The notes under the pieces were generated by a model. The model saw only the letters and a list, made by a program, of their open reading frames with translations, had not been told where the DNA came from and did not search any database. From the NCBI RefSeq assembly GCF_042242105.1, contig NC_092016.1:28192001-28256000 (forward strand): DNA of 64,000 nucleotides, read 5' to 3'. This DNA comes from Pempheris klunzingeri. Taxonomy: Eukaryota; Chordata; Actinopteri; Acropomatiformes; Pempheridae. Shown in pieces: positions 38,472 through 50,254 of this stretch. The translations under genes and the position numbers were made by a program. Every line of letters begins with the position of its first letter. The first letter of the stretch is position 1.

Positions 38472-39438
38472 ATGTTTCTCTTAAGACACCTGCCCGGTTT
38501 GAAAAGGGAAACCTTCAGCTACTGTTGGCATTCCACAATGCCGCTTTCAGACGGGTAGAAATCTTCCTGACACCTTCCTCCAACATCTTTTGGACGAGGA
38601 CAATAAATCAAACACTATGATGACATGACCAGAACGTTGTCAACATGAGAGCAGAAGTTTGACGTCATTATTCACTTTGGGATAACAAGTCGTGGAAACT
38701 TTTTTCCGGAAGGCCTCTCGTCATTTGAAGCAGCAATTGCAGAACTAGCAATGCGTAATGCTAATGGGCCTCGCACTCATGATCTTGAGGCCAGTTTTTC
38801 TGCATCTCTCCCCTTGCAGTGCCGCTGAAAAACCCATATGTCAATAAATGAAAGCTGCATCTTTGTAGCAAGTAGCAAAGTTAAGTGAAGTATTAAGAGA
38901 ACTCACATCAAGTGTCAAGAATGAGCTTAATTGACAGAGAGCAGGTCAAAATACACGTTTACTATCAGGACACAAACTCATCAGTAGACCTTGATCCAAA
39001 ATGCATCAACGTCTACGATTTTACATTCTTATTCAAAACCAGCAGAACTGTGTATCTGAAAGCTTGTCTTGAGATAATTCACCTCAAGTGTGAAGAATGC
39101 GCTTAATCCAATGAGAGGAGTTCGAAATGCAAACATTTCACCATGAGCACTATGAGGTCCAATTAAGCACTACGAGGTCCAGAAACGCACTCAGCGGGTT
39201 TCCGTCAGGATCTGGAGATGTCGCTCGACACTGCACCTATGGCATTCTTTATCTCCAGATGTGTCAGTGAGTTGACCAAAACATCTGCTTAGTGTTCTTG
39301 GAGAGTGAATAGATCCATACCCTTCAAAAAATGGATTTTGTATGTCTCAGTCAAAATTGCCAGATGCTGTTGACATAGCATTGAAACGTTGAGTAATGAA
39401 CCCCTTGAAGGCTGTCGTGGTAGGTGAGCGTCACATTG

Positions 39439-39509
39439 GCATTGGTGGTTCAGTGGTAGAATTCTCGCCTGCCACGCGGGAGACCCGGGTCCGATTCCCG
39501 GCCAATGCA
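39439..39509 (+). tRNA. tRNA-Gly-GCC: tRNA-Gly(GCC), array consensus
   Basis: No change in the tRNA; the 5' flank repeats the CTTGAAGG and T(-2) combination of 29059. Markers: -431 A, -58 T. Confidence 0.85.
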
Positions 39510-40476
39510 ATGTTTCTCTTAAGACACCTGCCCGGTTTGAAAAGGGAAACCTTCAGCTACTGTTGGCATTCCACAATGCCGCTTTCAGACGGGTAGAAAT
39601 CTTCCTGACACCTTCCTCCAACATCTTTTGGACGAGGACAATAAATCAAACACTATGATGACATGACCAGAACGTTGTCAACATGAGAGCAGAAGTTTGA
39701 CGTCATTATTCACTTTGGGATAACAAGTCGTGGAAACTTTTTTCCGGAAGGCCTCTCGTCATTTGAAGCAGCAATTGCAGAACTAGCAATGCGTAATGCT
39801 AATGGGCCTCGCACTCATGATCTTGAGGCCAGTTTTTCTGCATCTCTCCCCTTGCAGTGCCGCTGAAAAACCCATATGTCAATAAATGAAAGCTGCATCT
39901 TTGTAGCAAGTAGCAAAGTTAAGTGAAGTATTAAGAGAACTCACATCAAGTGTCAAGAATGAGCTTAATTGACAGAGAGCAGGTCAAAATACACGTTTAC
40001 TATCAGGACACAAACTCATCAGTAGACCTTGATCCAAAATGCATCAACGTCTACGATTTTACATTCTTATTCAAAACCAGCAGAACTGTGTATCTGAAAG
40101 CTTGTCTTGAGATAATTCACCTCAAGTGTGAAGAATGCGCTTAATCCAATGAGAGGAGTTCGAAATGCAAACATTTCACCATGAGCACTATGAGGTCCAA
40201 TTAAGCACTACGAGGTCCAGAAACGCACTCAGCGGGTTTCCGTCAGGATCTGGAGATGTCGCTCGACACTGCACCTATGGCATTCTTTATCTCCAGATGT
40301 GTCAGTGAGTTGACCAAAACATCTGCTTAGTGTTCTTGGAGAGTGAATAGATCCATACCCTTCAAAAAATGGATTTTGTATGTCTCAGTCAAAATTGCCA
40401 GATGCTGTTGACATAGCACTGAAACGTTGAGTAATGAACCCCTTGCAGGCTGTCGTGGTAGGTGAGCGTCACATCG

Positions 40477-40547
40477 GCATTGGTGGTTCAGTGGTAGAAT
40501 TCTCGCCTGCCACGCGGGAGACCCGGGTCCGATTCCCGGCCAATGCA
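40477..40547 (+). tRNA. tRNA-Gly-GCC: tRNA-Gly(GCC), array consensus
   Basis: No change in the tRNA; 3' flank reads GAGACC. Markers: -431 A, -58 C, the last -58 C unit before the right edge. Confidence 0.85.
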
Positions 40548-41514
40548 ATGTTTCTCTTAAGACACCTGCCCGGTTTGAAAAGGGAAACCTTCAGCTACTG
40601 TTGGCATTCCACAATGCCGCTTTCAGACGGGTAGAAATCTTCCTGAGACCTTCCTCCAACATCTTTTGGACGAGGACAATAAATCAAACACTATGATGAC
40701 ATGACCAGAACGTTGTCAACATGAGAGCAGAAGTTTGACGTCATTATTCACTTTGGGATAACAAGTCGTGGAAACTTTTTTCCGGAAGGCCTCTCGTCAT
40801 TTGAAGCAGCAATTGCAGAACTAGCAATGCGTAATGCTAATGGGCCTCGCACTCATGATCTTGAGGCCAGTTTTTCTGCATCTCTCCCCTTGCAGTGCCG
40901 CTGAAAAACCCATATGTCAATAAATGAAAGCTGCATCTTTGTAGCAAGTAGCAAAGTTAAGTGAAGTATTAAGAGAACTCACATCAAGTGTCAAGAATGA
41001 GCTTAATTGACAGAGAGCAGGTCAAAATACACGTTTACTATCAGGACACAAACTCATCAGTAGACCTTGATCCAAAATGCATCGACGTCTACGATTTTAC
41101 ATTCTTATTCAAAACCAGCAGAACTGTGTATCTGAAAGCTTGTCTTGAGATAATTCACCTCAAGTGTGAAGAATGCGCTTAATCCAATGAGAGGAGTTCG
41201 AAATGCAAACATTTCACCATGAGCACTATGAGGTCCAATTAAGCACTACGAGGTCCAGAAACGCACTCAGCGGGTTTCCGTCAGGATCTGGAGATGTCGC
41301 TCGACACTGCACCTATGGCATTCTTTATCTCCAGATGTGTCAGTGAGTTGACCAAAACATCTGCTTAGTGTTCTTGGAGAGTGAATAGATCCATACCCTT
41401 CAAAAAATGGATTTTGTATGTCTCAGTCAAAATTGCCAGATGCTGTTGACATAGCATTGAAACGTTGAGTAATGAACCCCTTGTAGGCTGTCGTGGTAGG
41501 TGAGTGTCACATTG

Positions 41515-41585
41515 GCATTGGTGGTTCAGTGGTAGAATTCTCGCCTGCCACGCGGGAGACCCGGGTCCGATTCCCGGCCAATGCA
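41515..41585 (+). tRNA. tRNA-Gly-GCC: tRNA-Gly(GCC), array consensus
   Basis: No change in the tRNA; the 5' flank has three CpG-type or C-to-T changes (CTTGTAGG, GAGTGTC, T at -2). Markers: -431 G, -58 T. Confidence 0.85.
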
Positions 41586-42552
41586 ATGTTTCTCTTAAGA
41601 CACCTGCCCGGTTTGAAAAGGGAAACCTTCAGCTACTGTTGGCATTCCACAATGCCGCTTTCAGACGGGTAGAAATCTTCCTGACACCTTCCTCCAACAT
41701 CTTTTGGACGAGGACAATAAATCAAACACTATGATGACATGACCAGAACGTTGTCAACATGAGAGCAGAAGTTTGACGTCATTATTCACTTTGGGATAAC
41801 AAGTCGTGGAAACTTTTTTCCGGAAGGCCTCTCGTCATTTGAAGCAGCAATTGCAGAACTAGCAATGCGTAATGCTAATGGGCCTCGCACTCATGATCTT
41901 GAGGCCAGTTTTTCTGCATCTCTCCCCTTGCAGTGCCGCTGAAAAACCCATATGTCAATAAATGAAAGCTGCATCTTTGTAGCAAGTAGCAAAGTTAAGT
42001 GAAGTATTAAGAGAACTCACATCAAGTGTCAAGAATGAGCTTAATTGACAGAGAGCAGGTCAAAATACACGTTTACTATCAGGACACAAACTCATCAGTA
42101 GACCTTGATCCAAAATGCATCGACGTCTACGATTTTACATTCTTATTCAAAACCAGCAGAACTGTGTATCTGAAAGCTTGTCTTGAGATAATTCACCTCA
42201 AGTGTGAAGAATGCGCTTAATCCAATGAGAGGAGTTCGAAATGCAAACATTTCACCATGAGCACTATGAGGTCCAATTAAGCACTACGAGGTCCAGAAAC
42301 GCACTCAGCGGGTTTCCGTCAGGATCTGGAGATGTCGCTCGACACTGCACCTATGGCATTCTTTATCTCCAGATGTGTCAGTGAGTTGACCAAAACATCT
42401 GCTTAGTGTTCTTGGAGAGTGAATAGATCCATACCCTTCAAAAAATGGATTTTGTATGTCTCAGTCAAAATTGCCAGATGCTGTTGACATAGCATTGAAA
42501 CGTTGAGTAATGAACCCCTTGCAGGCTGTCGTGGTAGGTGAGCGTCACATCG

Positions 42553-42623
42553 GCATTGGTGGTTCAGTGGTAGAATTCTCGCCTGCCACGCGGGAGACCC
42601 GGGTCCGATTCCCGGCCAATGCA
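42553..42623 (+). tRNA. tRNA-Gly-GCC: tRNA-Gly(GCC), array consensus
   Basis: No change in the tRNA; the downstream CRE-like site is TGACGCCA. Markers: -431 G, -58 T. Confidence 0.85.
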
Positions 42624-43590
42624 ATGTTTCTCTTAAGACACCTGCCCGGTTTGAAAAGGGAAACCTTCAGCTACTGTTGGCATTCCACAATGCCGCTTTC
42701 AGACGGGTAGAAATCTTCCTGACACCTTCCTCCAACATCTTTTGGACGAGGACAATAAATCAAACACTATGATGACATGACCAGAACGTTGTCAACATGA
42801 GAGCAGAAGTTTGACGCCATTATTCACTTTGGGATAACAAGTCGTGGAAACTTTTTTCCGGAAGGCCTCTCGTCATTTGAAGCAGCAATTGCAGAACTAG
42901 CAATGCGTAATGCTAATGGGCCTCGCACTCATGATCTTGAGGCCAGTTTTTCTGCATCTCTCCCCTTGCAGTGCCGCTGAAAAACCCATATGTCAATAAA
43001 TGAAAGCTGCATCTTTGTAGCAAGTAGCAAAGTTAAGTGAAGTATTAAGAGAACTCACATCAAGTGTCAAGAATGAGCTTAATTGACAGAGAGCAGGTCA
43101 AAATACACGTTTACTATCAGGACACAAACTCATCAGTAGACCTTGATCCAAAATGCATCAACGTCTACGATTTTACATTCTTATTCAAAACCAGCAGAAC
43201 TGTGTATCTGAAAGCTTGTCTTGAGATAATTCACCTCAAGTGTGAAGAATGCGCTTAATCCAATGAGAGGAGTTCGAAATGCAAACATTTCACCATGAGC
43301 ACTATGAGGTCCAATTAAGCACTACGAGGTCCAGAAACGCACTCAGCGGGTTTCCGTCAGGATCTGGAGATGTCGCTCGACACTGCACCTATGGCATTCT
43401 TTATCTCCAGATGTGTCAGTGAGTTGACCAAAACATCTGCTTAGTGTTCTTGGAGAGTGAATAGATCCATACCCTTCAAAAAATGGATTTTGTATGTCTC
43501 AGTCAAAATTGCCAGATGCTGTTGACATAGCATTGAAACGTTGAGTAATGAACCCCTTGCAGGCTGTCGTGGTAGGTGAGCGTCACATCG

Positions 43591-43661
43591 GCATTGGTGG
43601 TTCAGTGGTAGAATTCTCGCCTGCCACGCGGGAGACCCGGGTCCGATTCCCGGCCAATGCA
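43591..43661 (+). tRNA. tRNA-Gly-GCC: tRNA-Gly(GCC), array consensus
   Basis: No change in the tRNA; the downstream CRE-like site is TGACGCCA. Markers: -431 A, -58 T. Confidence 0.85.
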
Positions 43662-44628
43662 ATGTTTCTCTTAAGACACCTGCCCGGTTTGAAAAGGGAA
43701 ACCTTCAGCTACTGTTGGCATTCCACAATGCCGCTTTCAGACGGGTAGAAATCTTCCTGACACCTTCCTCCAACATCTTTTGGACGAGGACAATAAATCA
43801 AACACTATGATGACATGACCAGAACGTTGTCAACATGAGAGCAGAAGTTTGACGCCATTATTCACTTTGGGATAACAAGTCGTGGAAACTTTTTTCCGGA
43901 AGGCCTCTCGTCATTTGAAGCAGCAATTGCAGAACTAGCAATGCGTAATGCTAATGGGCCTCGCACTCATGATCTTGAGGCCAGTTTTTCTGCATCTCTC
44001 CCCTTGCAGTGCCGCTGAAAAACCCATATGTCAATAAATGAAAGCTGCATCTTTGTAGCAAGTAGCAAAGTTAAGTGAAGTATTAAGAGAACTCACATCA
44101 AGTGTCAAGAATGAGCTTAATTGACAGAGAGCAGGTCAAAATACACGTTTACTATCAGGACACAAACTCATCAGTAGACCTTGATCCAAAATGCATCGAC
44201 GTCTACGATTTTACATTCTTATTCAAAACCAGCAGAACTGTGTATCTGAAAGCTTGTCTTGAGATAATTCACCTCAAGTGTGAAGAATGCGCTTAATCCA
44301 ATGAGAGGAGTTCGAAATGCAAACATTTCACCATGAGCACTATGAGGTCCAATTAAGCACTACGAGGTCCAGAAACGCACTCAGCGGGTTTCCGTCAGGA
44401 TCTGGAGATGTCGCTCGACACTGCACCTATGGCATTCTTTATCTCCAGATGTGTCAGTGAGTTGACCAAAACATCTGCTTAGTGTTCTTGGAGAGTGAAT
44501 AGATCCATACCCTTCAAAAAATGGATTTTGTATGTCTCAGTCAAAATTGCCAGATGCTGTTGACATAGCATTGAAACGTTGAGTAATGAACCCCTTGCAG
44601 GCTGTCGTGGTAGGTGAGCGTCACATCG

Positions 44629-44699
44629 GCATTGGTGGTTCAGTGGTAGAATTCTCGCCTGCCACGCGGGAGACCCGCGTCCGATTCCCGGCCAATGCA
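44629..44699 (+). tRNA. tRNA-Gly-GCC: tRNA-Gly(GCC)-like, C50 variant
   Basis: G50 is C, so the T stem has a C50-C60 mismatch. 3' flank GAGACC; private CAACTGC near 44965. Markers: -431 G, -58 T. Confidence 0.78.
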
Positions 44700-45666
44700 A
44701 TGTTTCTCTTAAGACACCTGCCCGGTTTGAAAAGGGAAACCTTCAGCTACTGTTGGCATTCCACAATGCCGCTTTCAGACGGGTAGAAATCTTCCTGAGA
44801 CCTTCCTCCAACATCTTTTGGACGAGGACAATAAATCAAACACTATGATGACATGACCAGAACGTTGTCAACATGAGAGCAGAAGTTTGACGTCATTATT
44901 CACTTTGGGATAACAAGTCGTGGAAACTTTTTTCCGGAAGGCCTCTCGTCATTTGAAGCAGCAACTGCAGAACTAGCAATGCGTAATGCTAATGGGCCTC
45001 GCACTCATGATCTTGAGGCCAGTTTTTCTGCATCTCTCCCCTTGCAGTGCCGCTGAAAAACCCATATGTCAATAAATGAAAGCTGCATCTTTGTAGCAAG
45101 TAGCAAAGTTAAGTGAAGTATTAAGAGAACTCACATCAAGTGTCAAGAATGAGCTTAATTGACAGAGAGCAGGTCAAAATACACGTTTACTATCAGGACA
45201 CAAACTCATCAGTAGACCTTGATCCAAAATGCATCGACGTCTACGATTTTACATTCTTATTCAAAACCAGCAGAACTGTGTATCTGAAAGCTTGTCTTGA
45301 GATAATTCACCTCAAGTGTGAAGAATGCGCTTAATCCAATGAGAGGAGTTCGAAATGCAAACATTTCACCATGAGCACTATGAGGTCCAATTAAGCACTA
45401 CGAGGTCCAGAAACGCACTCAGCGGGTTTCCGTCAGGATCTGGAGATGTCGCTCGACACTGCACCTATGGCATTCTTTATCTCCAGATGTGTCAGTGAGT
45501 TGACCAAAACATCTGCTTAGTGTTCTTGGAGAGTGAATAGATCCATACCCTTCAAAAAATGGATTTTGTATGTCTCAGTCAAAATTGCCAGATGCTGTTG
45601 ACATAGCATTGAAACGTTGAGTAATGAACCCCTTGCAGGCTGTCGTGGTAGGTGAGCGTCACATCG

Positions 45667-45737
45667 GCATTGGTGGTTCAGTGGTAGAATTCTCGCCTGC
45701 CACGCGGGAGACCCGGGTCCGATTCCCGGCCAATGCA
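45667..45737 (+). tRNA. tRNA-Gly-GCC: tRNA-Gly(GCC), array consensus
   Basis: No change; 3' flank GAGACC. Markers: -431 G, -58 T. Confidence 0.85.
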
Positions 45738-46704
45738 ATGTTTCTCTTAAGACACCTGCCCGGTTTGAAAAGGGAAACCTTCAGCTACTGTTGGCATTCC
45801 ACAATGCCGCTTTCAGACGGGTAGAAATCTTCCTGAGACCTTCCTCCAACATCTTTTGGACGAGGACAATAAATCAAACACTATGATGACATGACCAGAA
45901 CGTTGTCAACATGAGAGCAGAAGTTTGACGTCATTATTCACTTTGGGATAACAAGTCGTGGAAACTTTTTTCCGGAAGGCCTCTCGTCATTTGAAGCAGC
46001 AATTGCAGAACTAGCAATGCGTAATGCTAATGGGCCTCGCACTCATGATCTTGAGGCCAGTTTTTCTGCATCTCTCCCCTTGCAGTGCCGCTGAAAAACC
46101 CATATGTCAATAAATGAAAGCTGCATCTTTGTAGCAAGTAGCAAAGTTAAGTGAAGTATTAAGAGAACTCACATCAAGTGTCAAGAATGAGCTTAATTGA
46201 CAGAGAGCAGGTCAAAATACACGTTTACTATCAGGACACAAACTCATCAGTAGACCTTGATCCAAAATGCATCGACGTCTACGATTTTACATTCTTATTC
46301 AAAACCAGCAGAACTGTGTATCTGAAAGCTTGTCTTGAGATAATTCACCTCAAGTGTGAAGAATGCGCTTAATCCAATGAGAGGAGTTCGAAATGCAAAC
46401 ATTTCACCATGAGCACTATGAGGTCCAATTAAGCACTACGAGGTCCAGAAACGCACTCAGCGGGTTTCCGTCAGGATCTGGAGATGTCGCTCGACACTGC
46501 ACCTATGGCATTCTTTATCTCCAGATGTGTCAGTGAGTTGACCAAAACATCTGCTTAGTGTTCTTGGAGAGTGAATAGATCCATACCCTTCAAAAAATGG
46601 ATTTTGTATGTCTCAGTCAAAATTGCCAGATGCTGTTGACATAGCATTGAAACGTTGAGTAATGAACCCCTTGCAGGCTGTCGTGGTAGGTGAGCGTCAC
46701 ATCG

Positions 46705-46775
46705 GCATTGGTGGTTCAGTGGTAGAATTCTCGCCTGCCACGCGGGAGACCCGGGTCCGATTCCCGGCCAATGCA
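46705..46775 (+). tRNA. tRNA-Gly-GCC: tRNA-Gly(GCC), array consensus
   Basis: No change in the tRNA; private GAAGTC in the 3' flank and TGACGCCA at the CRE-like site. Markers: -431 G, -58 T. Confidence 0.85.
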
Positions 46776-47742
46776 ATGTTTCTCTTAAGACACCTGCCCG
46801 GTTTGAAAAGGGAAACCTTCAGCTACTGTTGGCATTCCACAATGCCGCTTTCAGACGGGTAGAAGTCTTCCTGACACCTTCCTCCAACATCTTTTGGACG
46901 AGGACAATAAATCAAACACTATGATGACATGACCAGAACGTTGTCAACATGAGAGCAGAAGTTTGACGCCATTATTCACTTTGGGATAACAAGTCGTGGA
47001 AACTTTTTTCCGGAAGGCCTCTCGTCATTTGAAGCAGCAATTGCAGAACTAGCAATGCGTAATGCTAATGGGCCTCGCACTCATGATCTTGAGGCCAGTT
47101 TTTCTGCATCTCTCCCCTTGCAGTGCCGCTGAAAAACCCATATGTCAATAAATGAAAGCTGCATCTTTGTAGCAAGTAGCAAAGTTAAGTGAAGTATTAA
47201 GAGAACTCACATCAAGTGTCAAGAATGAGCTTAATTGACAGAGAGCAGGTCAAAATACACGTTTACTATCAGGACACAAACTCATCAGTAGACCTTGATC
47301 CAAAATGCATCGACGTCTACGATTTTACATTCTTATTCAAAACCAGCAGAACTGTGTATCTGAAAGCTTGTCTTGAGATAATTCACCTCAAGTGTGAAGA
47401 ATGCGCTTAATCCAATGAGAGGAGTTCGAAATGCAAACATTTCACCATGAGCACTATGAGGTCCAATTAAGCACTACGAGGTCCAGAAACGCACTCAGCG
47501 GGTTTCCGTCAGGATCTGGAGATGTCGCTCGACACTGCACCTATGGCATTCTTTATCTCCAGATGTGTCAGTGAGTTGACCAAAACATCTGCTTAGTGTT
47601 CTTGGAGAGTGAATAGATCCATACCCTTCAAAAAATGGATTTTGTATGTCTCAGTCAAAATTGCCAGATGCTGTTGACATAGCATTGAAACGTTGAGTAA
47701 TGAACCCCTTGCAGGCTGTCGTGGTAGGTGAGCGTCACATCG

Positions 47743-47813
47743 GCATTGGTGGTTCAGTGGTAGAATTCTCGCCTGCCACGCGGGAGACCCGGGTCCGATT
47801 CCCGGCCAATGCA
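47743..47813 (+). tRNA. tRNA-Gly-GCC: tRNA-Gly(GCC), array consensus
   Basis: No change in the tRNA; 3' flank GAGACC. Markers: -431 G, -58 T. Confidence 0.85.
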
Positions 47814-48780
47814 ATGTTTCTCTTAAGACACCTGCCCGGTTTGAAAAGGGAAACCTTCAGCTACTGTTGGCATTCCACAATGCCGCTTTCAGACGGGTAG
47901 AAATCTTCCTGAGACCTTCCTCCAACATCTTTTGGACGAGGACAATAAATCAAACACTATGATGACATGACCAGAACGTTGTCAACATGAGAGCAGAAGT
48001 TTGACGTCATTATTCACTTTGGGATAACAAGTCGTGGAAACTTTTTTCCGGAAGGCCTCTCGTCATTTGAAGCAGCAATTGCAGAACTAGCAATGCGTAA
48101 TGCTAATGGGCCTCGCACTCATGATCTTGAGGCCAGTTTTTCTGCATCTCTCCCCTTGCAGTGCCGCTGAAAAACCCATATGTCAATAAATGAAAGCTGC
48201 ATCTTTGTAGCAAGTAGCAAAGTTAAGTGAAGTATTAAGAGAACTCACATCAAGTGTCAAGAATGAGCTTAATTGACAGAGAGCAGGTCAAAATACACGT
48301 TTACTATCAGGACACAAACTCATCAGTAGACCTTGATCCAAAATGCATCGACGTCTACGATTTTACATTCTTATTCAAAACCAGCAGAACTGTGTATCTG
48401 AAAGCTTGTCTTGAGATAATTCACCTCAAGTGTGAAGAATGCGCTTAATCCAATGAGAGGAGTTCGAAATGCAAACATTTCACCATGAGCACTATGAGGT
48501 CCAATTAAGCACTACGAGGTCCAGAAACGCACTCAGCGGGTTTCCGTCAGGATCTGGAGATGTCGCTCGACACTGCACCTATGGCATTCTTTATCTCCAG
48601 ATGTGTCAGTGAGTTGACCAAAACATCTGCTTAGTGTTCTTGGAGAGTGAATAGATCCATACCCTTCAAAAAATGGATTTTGTATGTCTCAGTCAAAATT
48701 GCCAGATGCTGTTGACATAGCATTGAAACGTTGAGTAATGAACCCCTTGCAGGCTGTCGTGGTAGGTGAGCGTCACATCG

Positions 48781-48851
48781 GCATTGGTGGTTCAGTGGTA
48801 GAATTCTCGCCTGCCACGCGGGAGACCCGGGTCCGATTCCCGGCCAATGCA
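48781..48851 (+). tRNA. tRNA-Gly-GCC: tRNA-Gly(GCC), last copy, abutting a solo LTR
   Basis: No change in the 71 nt. Two bases past its 3' end the array gives way to a solo LTR whose 4-bp target duplication covers the last two tRNA bases. The normal 3' flank is therefore displaced by 1.4 kb. Markers: -431 G, -58 T. Confidence 0.85.
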
Positions 48852-48853
48852 AT

Positions 48854-50254
48854 TGTGGCGATCGGAGGGTCAGGGAAACAAAGAAATAGTCGTTCTTACT
48901 CCATTTAACAAATCACGTTGCCAAAAAACGCCACTTTGGGATCTCAGCCCAAAGAACTGAATGACGCACCTTTAAAGGCGCAAAGGTCCGTTCACTCAAA
49001 TAGCAAGAGACAGTGTTCCAATCTCAAAAAAAATACAAGTTTTATTAACAGAATTTGATTAAAATGATATAAAAACACACCATTCACACAGGGATTAAAC
49101 TAGGGGACTAAATTAAAGCTGAGGATACTGGTGCACGAGTTGATGGAGCGGTGAATCCCAACAAACAAAAAAAGAGAAGACACCCAGCTGTGACAGTCAC
49201 ACACACACACACACACGTGAAGGATACCCGAATCCCAGGGAGCACAGCACACAAAAGGGGATCCCACCACCAGACCACCGGACCTCAGCAACTAAAACAA
49301 AAGGAACACACACACAGGTTAGTGGAGTTACAGTAATCCAACAGAACAAACAATATACAAAAACTTGGGAACAAATAAATGGCAGCAGAAATCAATTAAA
49401 CTAAACAAAACTACCGGTTGCCAAATATAAGTTACTCAAAATACAAAGAGAAATAAGGTAAGAAACAAGAAAAACTCTGCCCAAATGAAATATCTAAACA
49501 AATAAATCTAAATACAAAAATAATCAATACAACAAATCAAGACAACGGAACAGGGCAATGAAAACAAAAATGCAACCCACACTCCCAACAAACAGACTTT
49601 AAAAAGGGCTCCAATCAAGCCAGTCAATTAATAACAGTCAGCACACCAGAGTACCACGCAATACTTGCGAGTGATGTAAGCCAGGGGAAAAGCAATTGTC
49701 TTAAGAAGGCAGGTCCACAGCTGGTGAAGTAGAACCTCTCCACCAGACGGATGATGGAAATCGGCGCGTTACAGCGGACACGCCGAGGAAACTCACTGAC
49801 GCCGATCTCCACAAAGCAGCAGCGATCCACACAACGCAGGTCCCAACAAAGCAGGTCCCAACAAAGCAGCAGCGATCCCCAGCTACGAGCAGCGCCAACT
49901 GTGTAGTCAGCTGCTGACGCCACACACCTGACCGCAAGAATCACCGTGCCGACAGTGAGCGGGGTACACGATCCATTAAAAACTCCGGGGCACTCGAACC
50001 AAGGGCCCTGCAGTACAACACAGCAATTAATAATACCCACAGGCCTACACAGAAGGTGAGCAGACTAGCCGCCTTACCTGCCCGATGAGAGCGTGGTCGA
50101 GCCAGCAGTGACGCAACCAACCAGGAAGCAGAGAGGGAGAGCCAGCAGGGGGAAATCCACCCCTTAAATAGCCATGGCACCGTCAGTGGTTGGCTATGGT
50201 GCTGCCAATTGGCACAAAGTATAATAATGGCAACACAATTTCTATGCTGCTACA
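48854..50254 (-). mobile_element. Solo LTR A (1.4 kb)
   Basis: The 1,401-bp segment begins TGTGG and ends CTACA on the plus strand (TG...CA ends) and is flanked by a 4-bp duplication CAAT (48850-48853 and 50255-50258). Removing it restores the array unit exactly. Read on the minus strand it has a TATA-like TATTTAAGGG (50161-50170) and, later, an AATAAA signal (49041-49046), in the right order for an LTR. An AC run lies near 49200. No internal coding region is seen, so recombination between two LTRs probably removed it. A related LTR lies at 54976-57736 in the opposite orientation. The superfamily is not settled; Gypsy-like or endogenous retrovirus are both possible. It is younger than the array unit it split. 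Confidence 0.85.

Larger units (their letters stand above)
1..48853 (+). repeat. Tandem array of 1,038-bp tRNA-Gly units
   Basis: The sequence repeats with a period of exactly 1,038 bp from the left edge to 48,853, and I saw no insertion or deletion in any of 47 consecutive steps. Each unit is a 71-nt tRNA-Gly(GCC) sequence followed by a 967-bp spacer, and units differ by only a few substitutions. Handy markers, counted from the next tRNA start, are -431 (A or G) and -58 (C or T). The array runs off the left side of the window, so its true length is unknown. The spacer holds a CRE-like palindrome, a 10-bp inverted repeat, an imperfect internal duplication of about 41 bp and short ORFs that do not look coding. 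Large tandem tRNA clusters are known in some teleosts such as zebrafish. The exact lengths imply recent homogenisation by unequal exchange or gene conversion. Confidence 0.97.

Noticed and set aside
1-48853. CRISPR array or rDNA/5S array
   Set aside because: The repeat is 1,038 bp with a tRNA and no rRNA features; spacers are not unique, and the context is a vertebrate genome.
1-48853. tRNA-derived SINE amplification
   Set aside because: The units are head-to-tail with constant period, no poly(A) or tail repeat and no target duplications. This is tandem amplification, not retroposition.
49624-50040. A 138-residue minus-strand ORF in LTR A
   Set aside because: It lies wholly in the LTR downstream of its TATA, has no known domain, and is not kept in LTR B.
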